The translations under genes were made by a program, and so were the position numbers. A stretch of DNA of 64,000 bases from Lepisosteus oculatus (Eukaryota; Chordata; Actinopteri; Semionotiformes; Lepisosteidae), in the NCBI RefSeq assembly GCF_040954835.1, contig NC_090699.1, positions 14,873,817 through 14,937,816 of the forward strand, written 5' to 3'. Positions 49,611 through 60,230 of this stretch are shown piece after piece. The notes below the pieces were generated by a model. The model did no database searches. It saw only the letters and a program-made list of their open reading frames with translations, and was not told where the DNA came from. The number at the start of each line of letters is the position of its first letter. Position 1 is the stretch's first letter.

Positions 49611-50085
49611 GATCCAAGCTGGACAACTTCTGTCTCATGTCCGGCTCTACGTTCAGCCGATTTCTCTACTTTGTTTTCAGTCCAACAAGTGTCGAAAATC
49701 CATGCTCACAAGTGTAGGTTGTTGCGAACATGATGGATACTTTAGAGCTATGTCACTAAGTCCAGCGTACTGGGATCGTACATGGAGCAGAGAACCGATC
49801 ATTTGTATCTTAAATTAAAGTGATTTTAAGGTTTCAAATGGACGTTTTACCATATTTAAGCCCCAGTTGGTTGTTTCACAAGGCAAAGCGGCAGGAAACG
49901 TTAGCAAACAGACAACAGTGCATTGCAAAGAAAAAAACATAATGGCAACCTCGTTAGAGCAGATCAGGACACAACTCCAGAATGGTGAGATAAAAATATA
50001 GAAGAGAGAGGGACAAACGAGCCAGGTGGGAGAGGTCTGGAGAAGAAAAAAGCACAGGTGAAGTTAGCTCAGGTGGGGAACTGTG

Positions 50086-50765
50086 TCAGCATGTGTAGTC
50101 TGCAAAGGAACAAGTAATAGGTTTATTCCATGCTGAAAAGAGAAGAGAGAAAACACAACGTTTCGGCTGTGAAGCCTTCTTCGGGTGTGAGAAAGGGCAG
50201 ACAGCAAAGATTATATAGCACAAAAGAACAAAAGCTGGGAGGGGGGAGGAGGCAGGAGGGGCAGAGAGGCCACTCAGGAAGTGTGAAGTGCAGAAGGGTG
50301 AAGGTGTGAAGTCAAACCCTGCATGAGAATAGAGAAGATCACACGGAAATAAGTCGGTCATTGAGAGAAGGGGGACGGTGTGAACCGAGTTTCAGGATGA
50401 TTTTAGTTTCTGTTGTCTTTCTGCTGTGGGAGGTGAGAAGCCCTTCTTTGAGAACAGAGACAGAGAGATCAGTGTGATCATGGCCGTCTGAGGTGAAATG
50501 AGAAACTATGGGCTTGGAGAGATCTTTAGTCTTCACAGCCCGAACATGTTCTCTGAAGCGGTCTCCTAGTCTCCTTCTGGTTTCCCCAACGTAGAAACAG
50601 TAAATTAGGTTGCTGGAGGTACAGGATGTCATCTGGGAGTTCTGGAATTGACCTGAGGGGCCCTAAATGAGTGTGTTGTTAGATATGTATTTGCAGGTGA
50701 TGCAGTAAGTCCTGTTACAGGGGTGACTGGTGGGGATGATTGCTGAGTTTGGTCAAGGGAGCTGT
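50086..50765 (-). mobile_element. Penelope-like retroelement fragment with GIY-YIG domain
   Basis: The 50632-50339 minus-strand frame reads CTSSNLIYCF then YVGETRRRLGDRFREH and DLSKPIVSHF, the GIY-YIG endonuclease domain found at the C terminus of Penelope-like (Neptune-type) elements. About ten residues between the two motif halves are missing. Further upstream a CITCKYI and GPSGQFQ context is visible, with a stop in between. Downstream comes a non-coding end with the GCCGAAACGTTGTG motif. The reverse transcriptase part is missing. It is a broken, 5'-truncated copy. Confidence 0.8.
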
Positions 50766-50820
50766 GAACCAGACGTTTACCTACATTGGGTGGTTACTAT
50801 TCCACACCAGCTCTGTTCTA

Positions 50821-51990
50821 CAGTACCTTGCAAAAGTATTCACCCCCCTTGGACATTTTCACATTTTATTGTGTTACAGCATGGAACCATGATGTATTTA
50901 ACTGAGAGTTTTTGCCACTCATCAGCACAAAGTACTCTATGATAGATAGATAAGACTTTATTAATCCCGAAGGGAAACTGATAATGTCAAAGTGAAAGGA
51001 AAATCCAGACATTTTACTAAATTAATCAAACAAAAAAACAGAAAATAATTGAATGCTTAAGTATTCGCCACCTTGCTTTGACACACCTAAATTACCTCTG
51101 AAGTAACCAGCTCTCTTCTCCAAGTCACAGAATTACTTGACTGGAGTCCACCTGGAGTCCACCTGGAGGTGCTTCACATGATTTCAGAATAACTACACCT
51201 GTGTCTGGGACCTTCCCCACTTAGTGCTTTTCCAAGGAAACACTACACCATGAAGACCAAGGAACACCCAAGCAGAATGCTTGGTTCTTGAAAAATACCA
51301 GTCAGGGCAAGGATATAAGAACATTTCCAAGGCATTAAAAAAATATACCTTGAAGCACAGTGAAGTCCATCATTAAAAAGGTGAGAAAATATGGAACAAC
51401 TGAGAATCTGTCCAGAACTGGTCGTCCTCCAAAACTGAGTGTCCGGTCAAGCAGAGCCGTAGTAAGAGAGGCCACCCAGAGGCCTACGGCAACTCTAAAG
51501 GAGTTACAGTCCTCCATGAGAGAGATGGGAGAATCTGTGCATGAGACAACAATAGCACACACACTTCATACATCTGGCCTCATAAAGCGTGGCAAGAAGA
51601 AAGCCTTTGCTGAAGAAAACTCATATTACATCTCGGCTGGAGTTTGCTCAAAGGCATGTGAGAGACTCAACAATTTGGAGGAAGATTCTATGGTCTGATG
51701 AGACCAAAATTGAAAAATTGAAAAATGTCCTGGAGTGGCCCAATCAAAGCCCAGACCTCAATTCAATTGAGCATCTGTGGAATGACTTAAAAATTGCTGT
51801 TCACAAACAGTCCACATCCAACTCGATGGAGCTTGAGCAATTGTGCCAAGAAGGATAGGCAAATATTCCAGTGTCAAGATGTGCAACGCTGACAGAGACT
51901 TACCAAAAGAGCTGTCATTTCTGCCAAAGGTGGTCCTACCAAGTATTAACTCTGTGGGTGGGGGGCGAATACTTGAATTGCTTGGATTCT
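50821..51990 (+). mobile_element. Broken Tc1-like transposon
   Basis: The left end CAGTACCTTGCAAAAGTATTC is the familiar terminal repeat of a fish Tc1/mariner element, and a decayed inverse lies near 51960-51985 (GGGGCGAATACTTGAATTGC). Inside are transposase pieces in shifted frames: HTH part GTTENLSRTGRPPKLSVRSS (51360-51698), then ILWSDETKIE and WPNQSPDLNSIEHLWNDLK (51589-51858). The segment between DETK and WPNQ is deleted, removing much of the catalytic core, so the element cannot be autonomous. Confidence 0.83.
50942..50992 (-). mobile_element. LINE tail inserted in the Tc1 element
   Basis: GATAGATAGATAAGACTTTA then TTAATCCCGAAGGGAAA is a common fish LINE 3' tail. It interrupts the Tc1 left non-coding arm, a nested insertion. 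Confidence 0.55.
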
Positions 51991-52094
51991 TTCATAATGC
52001 CTGATATGAGAGCCACTGGCCTGTAATTATTTAGGTATTTTGCACCTGATTTTTGTATAATAATAGCAGACCTAAAATAACAGGACTGCTACAG

Positions 52095-52345
52095 TGACAT
52101 ATTAAATAATTTATTGAAGATGGGTACAGACACCAGTTCAGACACCAAAAGCCACAACTGAAACAGACACAATAAAGGTTTCATATAGTGACATCTCACC
52201 TCTGTGCTTCTTGTATGAGCTAAAGCATGCCCCTCTGCCTACAATATTATCTCTGTACTGAAGAGAAAAAATGTCTGTCATCAATTCTACTTTCATTTTC
52301 CAGATCCAGTCTTCGAAATTGGCTTTACATGCAGAGATTAAAATA
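52095..52345 (-). repeat. Duplicated block y, with a 58-bp exon-like core
   Basis: Aligns with 58985-59275. Both hold, on the minus strand, a 58-bp segment (52200-52257 here) bounded by CTTCAG and GTGAG. In one frame it gives GRGACFSSYKKHRG, preceded by FEDWIWKMKVE. The product is not recognised. Whether it is an old exon or part of a repeat cannot be decided here. Confidence 0.5.
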
Positions 52346-53719
52346 GGTTTACAATGCAAAGGAAAATATTTACACGTTGCAGTTGTCCAGTGAACTACTG
52401 TGTATTCTAAGCATCCAAAGAAACATCATTTACAAGGGCTATACTGTAAATTCACACTTGATTGTTCCAGCAATCTGTTTTAAAAGAGGTGTTCTGACAT
52501 AGTATCTGGCAGAATTGAAATCCACTGATTAAAAATTGCAATCAGCTGGGTTGATCAAGAAGTATTTCCTGTAAAGGTCACAGGTCAGCAGTGTGGGTGT
52601 GTGGTCACTGATAAATTCACTCACACTGTCTGCCTGGAACTCCTGCTCTGCTCTAGGTTGCTGGTGCTGTCTTGTGAGATACTGTCACTTTCCCCTTGTA
52701 CAGCCTGGACAAGCCCATGCCTGTTCACTGGTCTTTGAGCCCAATCAGCCACTGTTCACCCTAGATCACCCCAGCAGTGATTAATGTCAGAGGTATATTA
52801 ATTGTGAGGACTGCTCACTGGTGTCTGAGCCCTGGAGGCCCATTGGGATGGCAGTGTATGAAGGGTCCCTTCTATCAATGCTCTTTCGAGCTACAGCAAT
52901 GCAGTGTTTGCAAGAAAACAGCAGTGCTTTTGAGTTTTAAATGGCAAATCTTGTAATTGTGTTTCAAATTCTTACACCTTCCAGTGAAGGAATAACTGCT
53001 GAGCAAATCATAAAAAGGGCAAAATTTCCTTCATACACTTTCCTGTGTTTTGGAGAATTAACAATATTCCAGTCTATATGTTAACAGGTATTAAAATAAA
53101 AACTAGACTGAGGTCGTATTTCTTCTTCTAGAATTTGGGCCATTTCATAAGCAATCAGGAACAGTAGAGTTGGTGGTCTCTAATGCATTACAAGGGGTTG
53201 GATACACTGTTGGACTTTGTAACAGTTAACACTTGTTTTGTTCTTATTGTACTTTATTTCACTGGAAAAAAAAGACTATTGTTTATCATTGTAAGGAATT
53301 AAGTGATACTTGTTTAATGGCATGCAAAGAAAAGATTAAAAAAATCTGTTTATCATGTTCTTAATGTTGGAAAAACAATCATTGAATTTAGGAAGTTATT
53401 TTAGGTAAGTAAACATTTTATTTTTAAGTACATCAGGGCAGAAAAAAGGTACCCAAGATCCCACCCCAAGACACACTTGTGAAACAGCAGGTTTGAAGAG
53501 TGACGTCAGCAAGTCAAAGCCACAGAGAAGAACTCTGAAGGAGAGACGACAAGACAGAAGACAAACATTTCCTGACACTGTACCATATCAGCTTGCTTAA
53601 AATCACCTCAGTTTTCCTTTCATTGGTATTGAAGAGAGTAGTTTAACTTTTTTACAAAGCATTTGGCTTCATCATACTATAAATATCCACAGAAGAATTG
53701 GATAAGAGATTTAAAGAAA
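52346..53719. other. Intergenic stretch upstream of the PYD gene
   Basis: Mostly AT-rich, no coding exon seen. The last 60 bases before 53720 can be read in frame without an ATG, so they are treated as 5' UTR or promoter-proximal sequence. No clear TATA box position can be fixed. Confidence 0.4.
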
Positions 53720-56700
53720 ATGAGCTCAACCATCAAGGACCAAATCATCGACAGCCTGGACAGTCTGGATTCAGACAGGTTGAAGAGATTCAAGGAGAAG
53801 CTCATTGATATGGGAAAAGATGGCCAGTTCCCTAGAGCAGAAGTCGTCAACTATGATACGATAGACCTGGCAACACGTCTGATTAATGTCTTTGAGGAAG
53901 ATGGCGCAGTTAATAAGACAATTACAATTCTGCGTGGCCTTCACGAAAACAAAATCGCTTCAGATCTGGAAGGCAAGATGGAACATGGTAAGTTCTAAAG
54001 GTTATTTTAAAATCAGATTCATGTTTTGGTTTTCTACTTCACAGTATAGTTAAAATCTACAGTATGTAACATGATATACTGTATATGTCCATTGTATTAT
54101 ATGCACCGTGATCTATGCATGAAAGAAAAACAAATGAAAGGTGTTCATTTATATTTTATAAATACACCTCTGCAATGACAGCAATAGTGACTGCAGGGTT
54201 AGTGACGGTAGTAGTGTAGTAGTGGTAGCCATGACAGAAGTAGTAATTTGAGTAATACTGCAGGTCTTGATCTATAATAAATCTTGCAAGGACACTGTTT
54301 GTACAGCAGGCCTGCTGTATGCACTAGTGAAGTCAGGTAGATCATGCAACACATCATCAGAACAATTACAGTTTTTAGCATTGATATATTTTATTTATGT
54401 TTATTTTTTTCCATTGACATTATAATGTAATGTATATTTCTTTCCCTGAATAGTTTTGAAATAAGCATAAACTATAATATTTTATATGTACCATATCATT
54501 CCTCTGAAGAGAAAGCAGGGAATATCGCTGCTGTATTGCTAAAGTAGGAGATTTTGACTTTTGACTTTTGTGTTTCCCCAGCAGATGATCTTCCAAGACT
54601 GCTGTGGAAGTAGTTTGTGTGTCTTTGTGCTTTTAAATTGCTATTTTTCTCCTAACAAGTCAGTAGGTTTAAACAGATACATGCTAGATTCTTTTGTACA
54701 CATATTGTACGTGAAGGTCATCTTATACAATACTGAAAGGTGTGACAATAACATTATTTTTTCTTGTACTTGCATGACATCATATCTGCTGTTTCCTTTG
54801 AATCTACACTTAATTGAAACTTTGTATAGAATGTCACAATGAATAACGCCACCAGTTAAACACAGAAACGTGAGTTGTTTTTCAAGATTTTGAATATAAG
54901 TAGGGACTTACACATGTGAACTCAAGCAGTCTAGCATTCAAACTGTATGTACATTAAACAAGAATCTCAGTTTAAATGAATATTAAAACCCGTCCAACAC
55001 ATGCTTTCCTTTATTTTGCCTGCAGGCCGGCTTGCTGTGGACCTGGGTGAGTAGCCAAAGTGTTGCAGAACTTCATTTTCATGATTCCTGAAAGAGCAGA
55101 CTAACTGGACAGAGACACAATGCAGTCAATGCTGGAAAGGATCAATGCTAACCACTGCTCCACCTTGTCAGCCTTATTTATTACCAGCTCAGAAACTACT
55201 AAAATACAGAGGTTTTATTTTTCAGATGGTTTACCTGTGATTATGTGGTTAAAATTAAAATGATCTAAAATCACTGTGTAATTAGTATGATGACCAGAGT
55301 CAACGGTTGCCAACTAAGATCTATAAGTGATCAGGACAACATCATCTCTATACCAGAGATTCCCCTGCTGAGTGAAATATTAATCAACTACAAATACATT
55401 TCCTATGAATCTGAAAATATGTTCTGAATAATAATTCCGATAGTTATTCTGCTATATAATAACTACTTAAAATATCAAATTTTGTTAAGTTTTTTATTGA
55501 AGAAAATGAAGAAAAAACAACACACAAAAATACAGTAAGAATAAGATTTATCCTCAATTATACAGCACAGGATAATCAAGAAAATAGAAATCTTCAGTAC
55601 TAGTTAATTTCTGTGTTGGTCTTCTTCATAATCTAAAGTAATAATACATATATCACACAGTTTTCACTACTGCCATGACAGCAGTATTATTGCAATGTAG
55701 CAGTGCTGTAGTGACAGTAGCAGGAACAGGGGTAGAGACAATAGTAGTGCAGTAGTGACTGCAGGAGTGATAGTAATGCAGTAGTGACAGCAGTATTCAC
55801 AGTAGAAGTGACAGTATTAGTGACAGTAGTGACAGCAGTGACTGTAGTAATAAATGCAGTGGAGACAATAGTAGTATAAAGTGGTAGTACTGACAGCAGT
55901 AGTAACTGCAAAAAGGACAGTATTGATGGCAGGAGAGACTTTAATAGTGACAGTATTAGTGTGAGCAGTAGTGACAATAGATGTGCAGTAGTGATACAGT
56001 AGTAGTGACAACAATAGTGACAGCTTTAGTTACAGTAGTAGTGACAGTAGCAGAAACAGCAGCCCTAACAGTAGCAGTGACAAGAGAAGCAACAATAGTA
56101 GTGACAGCAGAAGTGCAGTAGTGTCAGTACTGACAACAGTGGTGTGTGCCTGTGCTGTTGGAATCTCAGGGCTCAGAATCACTAGAAGATCAGTATTTAC
56201 AGGTTGAATGTGATGTGAGCTAATGAAAGGGAGCTCACTGCCATCTCCCTGCCAGCACAGGGTGAGGAAAAAAGCATATCCCCATATCAGTCGCTGTCCT
56301 AGTGAATAGATTTCTCAGATTCTGCTTCTTTGTCTGCTGTAACGATTTGAGAATGTACTCTCACTGACGAGCAAACAGCCCCACCTGGATGATGCACCAG
56401 GCTGCTCATACACAGCAGCTCTCAGTGGGGAGGAGAGCAGAAGGATGAAGCCAGTTCAGAGACGGGGATAATTAGGAGGCCATGACTGGTAAAGGCTAGG
56501 GGGAAATTTGGCCAGGACGCCAGGGTAACACCCCTACTCTTTTTGAGAAACACCCTGGGATTTTTAATGACCACAGAGAGTCAGGATCTTCACTGACTCT
56601 CACTGATGCTTTTATACAGTATAGTGTCACCACAAGTCTTGATTTGTCTGTCTGTAGCATGTTTTTTCCTGGGAGTCAGGTCTGCTCTTTCTATGGAGGC

Positions 56701-57718
56701 ACCTGCTCCTCTGGCTTGTTGTTTTATGAGAAGGGGCTCTCTGAAGCAAGACCTTGAAGTCAGGATCCTGCTTGTAGACTGAGGTCATAGCCCTCCTCAC
56801 AGGAGTCTGAGCATTTTCTCTGTCCCAGAGCTTCTGACTGTGAAGCAGTGAGGCAGAGCTGAGGCTCAGGGACAGAGAGCAGTTCAAACTCCACTTTGGG
56901 AGGAGCAGCATCACACAGCACTTTCTCCAGCTGAACACACCCCTGACACACAAGATCACCCTGCTGCACACCTGATCTCAACACAGACAGCAGTGAGACA
57001 CACCTGTTCACACACCTGATCTCAACACAGACAGCAGTGAAGACACACCTGTTCACACACCTGAACTCAACACAGACAGCAGTGAAGACACACCTGTTTT
57101 TATCTCCAGCTGGACACATACTTAAATCTTGTTACATTTCTTTCTCTTTACAGAATTTGAGAGGGCACGCAGGAATGCAGGTGAGACTGTTTGGTTTCTC
57201 AAGCATTCGTCAATCTCATTAAAGATACACAAAGTATAGGTTCAGTGCACTGGGATTACTTAACACTGTTCATCCACAGATCTTCTCATTCGTCTCCTTT
57301 CTTGTCCATAGTGGACGTGACTCTGGACCCCAGAACAGCTCATCCCCATCTCATCCTGTCTGAGGATGGCAAACAAGTTAGACATGGTGACACACGACAG
57401 GATCTGCCTGACAATCCAGAGAGATTTACTTCCTGTGTCGATGTCCTGGGAAAGGATGGGTTCACCTCAGGTCGACACTACTGGGAGGTGAAGGTGAAAA
57501 ATAAGTCCGCCTGGACTTTAGGAGTCGTCAGAGAGTCCATCAAAAGGAAGGGGCAGATCACACTGTGCCCTGAGGCTGGCATCTGGACTGTGTGGCTGAG
57601 GGGTGGGACGTACACAGCAAATTCCACTGTCCCTGTTGATTTTGTGTTGTTTGTTGATCAAGCAAAAACTAAAATAACAGCGCCATCAGTTTTGTTACTC
57701 GAGCTCTATTTCCACTGA
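53720..57718 (+). CDS. PYD plus PRY/SPRY (B30.2) protein, four exons, 240 aa
   Basis: Exons 53720-53987, 55026-55046, 57154-57180 and 57312-57718 join in phase 1 throughout and give 240 residues. Residues 1-89 are a pyrin domain (IIDSLDSLDSDRLKRFKEKL, then LATRLINVFEEDGAV and a final helix), a death-fold adaptor module of inflammasome-type signalling. Two tiny exons encode RLAVDL and EFERARRNA, a linker. Residues about 106-240 are PRY/SPRY (VDVTLDPRTAHPHLILSEDG, SGRHYWEVKV, ICTLGVV-like core). ATG 53720 has A at -3. There is no B-box or coiled coil as in mammalian pyrin. The SPRY ends after FVLFVDQAKTK with an atypical tail, some 40-60 residues shorter than usual, so the gene may be truncated or decaying. 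The likely role is cytosolic innate immunity; this is inferred from domains only. Confidence 0.82.
54180..54250. repeat. Imperfect GTAGTGACAG-type repeat (short)
   Basis: Short array of AGTAGTG and GTGACAG units in intron 1 of the PYD gene, related to the longer array at 55.67 kb. Confidence 0.5.
55270..55570. repeat. Duplicated block x', LTR-free
   Basis: Counterpart of 47880-49010, lying in intron 2 of the PYD gene. It shows the pre-insertion state where the other copy carries the 807-bp solo LTR (TATATAATAA followed directly by related downstream sequence). Confidence 0.6.
55675..56135. repeat. Long imperfect microsatellite of GTAGTGACAG type
   Basis: About 450 bp of units such as GTAGTGACAGTAG, GCAGTAGTGAC and ACAGCAGTAGT, purine-rich on the plus strand, in intron 2 of the PYD gene. 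The minus-strand open frames over it are composition artefacts. Confidence 0.8.
56360..56640. repeat. Dispersed repeat, copy 3
   Basis: Contains CAGCCCCACCTGGATGATGC, CTCTCAGTGGGGAGGAGAGC, TAGGAGGCCATGACTGGTAA and TTTAATGACCACAGAGAGTC. Same family as near 41.0 kb. Confidence 0.7.
56960..57100. repeat. Three tandem copies of a roughly 48-bp unit
   Basis: CACACCTGATCTCAACACAG followed by ACAGCAGTGAGACACACCTG recurs three times in intron 2 of the PYD gene, with small indels. Confidence 0.75.
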
Positions 57719-58980
57719 TTTCTAACTTCCTTTAACATCAAGCATTACAGTCATCAGAATACCCTGTGAGAGTTACAAAAATGACATCTAGATCAGTAAT
57801 ATATAAAAGCAGCATGGAATTATTACATCTGTGAGGGCTTTTATCCAGAGATTTTTTATGAAAATCCTTATGCTATAAAAGTTTCTAATCAAAAAAGAGA
57901 AGGCTGTAAAAATATTAAAAACAAATGATGTTTTTACAAACGCGCAGTTCATTGTCTGTATTTTATCCTGCCTGCTCTGCTGCCTTTCAGTAATCTCCTT
58001 TGTTCACATAATGTTGGACATAAGACAATAGAAACAACCTCAATGAATGCACTTTCTCTAACTGTTTAGGGATTGTCCACTCAGTAGATGTACAGTAAGT
58101 GAGTTTATGATTGGTGACCTCAGGTCTATTTGTGGACATGCAGACAGCTCCCCAGGTCTGGAACTGAACCCCAGACCCCAGCAATGAAAGACAGCAATGC
58201 TGATCACTGCACCCCCATGCTGCTTATCCCTTTATTCTGGAAATGCCCCTGCTCTACAAGATACCTGTAGCAATTGGTAACAAATACATTTTTATCTGTT
58301 ATGTGTTAAAAACATGTTTCTGAATGAAATGGGTTTGTTTCTTAAAGAAATAATTTGTTCAGCATTGGTACCACATTTTGTTCTGTTGCCTTCCGCTAAA
58401 AGCCACCTAATTATTTTTAGTTGAAGTTTAAAAGACGATGAACATATCTGAAGGCAGCAGCATGTGTGTGTTCACGCTGATGGTCTGTCTCTCTGAACAT
58501 CCCCCCTTGTAAGTTTCAGTTGTGTTTGTTTCTCACTTCCTGTGCTGTTGAACTCTTTTTCTCTAGGTTTAGCTATTCTCTTTCCAAGTGTTTAGATGAG
58601 CATTTTTCAGTCAAATATGCTTCTAATGGGCTTCTTGTGTTCATTATTTTTTGCTGTATGTGGCATATTTTCAATTTTTTTTGTGTGTGCAACCTCTTTG
58701 ATCCATGCTTTGTGAGTTAAACGTGTGTTGAGGTTTTTGGTAAAGCTGTTTTTGCAAAGCCCATGAGACAGGAAATAGTTAATTATTGACTTTTATTGTA
58801 AATTAACCTTTACCTTTTTGTTTTGTTTTATGTTTCATATTTGTGTTTCCTTCTTTATAGTACTTGTGTGTTATTAATAGGTACACCTCAATAAATTATT
58901 AAACATAAATGTTCATAAAAATGTACTGTTGTTTTCCATCTTAGTCATGTGCTTTAGTGGTAAGGACCGAGCAAGCTTGT
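57719..58980. other. 3' flank of the PYD/SPRY gene
   Basis: No further exon recognised. An AATAAA at 58890-58895 is one possible polyadenylation signal, at a long distance from the stop. The sequence is AT-rich. Confidence 0.4.
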
Positions 58981-58984
58981 GGTT

Positions 58985-59275
58985 AATAAGGAAAGGCTGT
59001 AACAAAGACGAAAGCGGACTGAAGATATGACAAGTGAAACAGAAACACGAAGGGTTTTAGAAACTGACACCTCACCTCCGTGCTTCTTGTGTGACCTAAA
59101 GCACGTCCCTCTGCCTTTGTAATTACCTCTGAACTGCAGAGAAAAACCTCAGTGTCTGTCAACAGTTCTTCCACCTCCATTTTCCAGATCAAGTCTTCAC
59201 AATTGTCTTGACAGCAAAAGCAGAGACTTCTATCAAAATAAGTACAATACAGCACCTATAAATTGTTATTAAAAT
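58985..59275 (-). repeat. Duplicated block y', with a 58-bp exon-like core
   Basis: Counterpart of 52095-52345. The 58-bp core is 59076-59133 on the minus strand, between CTGCAG and GTGAG, and encodes GRGTCFRSHKKHGG in one frame. Flanking frames shift relative to the other copy while splice-like ends are kept, which would fit a real exon, but no partner exon is found. Confidence 0.5.
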
Positions 59276-59378
59276 GCAAAACAATATATGTATACATTGC
59301 AGGTAGAGGGAGAAGGCCTATTATTGCACCTAGGTTAAGTGTTATTAAAGATTTCTAGTAAGGTTTGCGTGCCCTGAC

Positions 59379-59693
59379 CTACAGCCTGTCGCCTGTCACA
59401 GGAATGTTTCTAAAGAGGAACCTCTCTGTGATCTCAGCCACAGAATGCCCTAGTGGTCTTTGCATGTGGGAAGTGAGGGAGATGAGTTTGTCTTCTGGAT
59501 AAGGGTCTTTCCTAGGACAATCCAGATCCAATTGTTCATACTCCCTAAGATGGATGTCCACTTCTAGCTCCTGGATGTCCAGCAGAGAGCCATAGTCATC
59601 TGGGCTGGACACAATCTTAAAAGTCACAGGCCATGGACAATTGTCCAAGAAGATTACCAACCAATCAGAGACCTGATGGGAATGGGGACACAC
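59379..59693 (-). CDS. Unrecognised 104-residue open frame facing away from the retroelement
   Basis: It starts shortly downstream (on the minus strand) of the left arm of the hairpin with its primer-binding-site-like sequence, and reads VIFLDNCPWPVTFKIV and LDIQELEVDIHLREYEQLDL. Codon use is not obviously random and the frame is clean, but no family is recognised. It could be part of a second retroelement pointing left, or a host exon. Confidence 0.3.
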   Translation of the reverse strand: MCPHSHQVSDWLVIFLDNCPWPVTFKIVSSPDDYGSLLDIQELEVDIHLREYEQLDLDCPRKDPYPEDKLISLTSHMQRPLGHSVAEITERFLFRNIPVTGDRL

Positions 59694-59706
59694 TCCACTG
59701 TAGGCG

Positions 59707-59818
59707 TCCTCTCACGAGGCACCAATAACTGTAGGGGTTTGTGCATTTCCTGAGACAATTATTAATTGTAGCAGTAAATGCACAAAACCCTACAGTTATT
59801 GGCGCCCCGTGTGAGGAT
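59707..59818. other. Large hairpin with mirrored primer-binding sites
   Basis: Arms 59707-59748 and 59776-59818 pair over about 41 bases with few mismatches. The centre holds a smaller palindrome (ACAATTATTAATTGT). Each outer arm, read outward, is TGG followed by a tRNA-Met-like 3'-end complement: on the plus side TGGCGCCCCGTGTGAGGAT, on the minus side TGGTGCCTCGTGAGAGGA. Confidence 0.8.
59800..59818 (+). promoter_or_regulatory. Retroelement primer-binding site (tRNA-Met type)
   Basis: TGGCGCCCCGTGTGAGGAT is complementary to the 3' end of tRNA-Met (ATCCTCACACGGGGC plus ACCA) with one mismatch. A gag-like region follows on the same strand. This is where tRNA-primed minus-strand DNA synthesis would have begun when the element was active. 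Confidence 0.72.
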
Positions 59819-60230
59819 GGCTTAGAGTGAAATGAGACGACCGAGAGGAATAAATCAACCAAAGAAAACGCCGCGGGTTTTCCCGCACGACAATACGGAG
59901 TGTGCTGAAAAAGAAAAAAAGTTCCCCTTGCTCTTTAAGCAGTGCTTGATTTTCTGTGATCTTTTGCGATCTACCGGGTTGATTGCATATTTGATCTTGT
60001 GGTCTTCTGTGGTAAAACTGTGATTTCGTATCTAAAAGTAACTCTTAAGTTTAACGATGTTGTTAAAAGGTCTGAATTAGAGTTGCTAATAAGCACTCTC
60101 TCTAGCAGCGACAAGTCTGACCACTGGCACAGTATTGAGAAAGCTGTCGTTGAGAGAACTCAGAGAAGGCTAGAAGCTAGCCTGCATGAAAAAGAAAGGG
60201 AATTGGAGAGTTAATACGAACGTAACCATA

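Noticed and set aside
53663-53719. Upstream extension of the PYD protein (19 residues)
   Set aside because: It needs a TTG start. The ATG at 53720 has a good context and begins the domain at the usual place.
56627-57119. Minus-strand frames of 114 and 119 codons in intron 2 of the PYD gene
   Set aside because: They overlap a tandem repeat and each other in different frames, and no domain is recognised.
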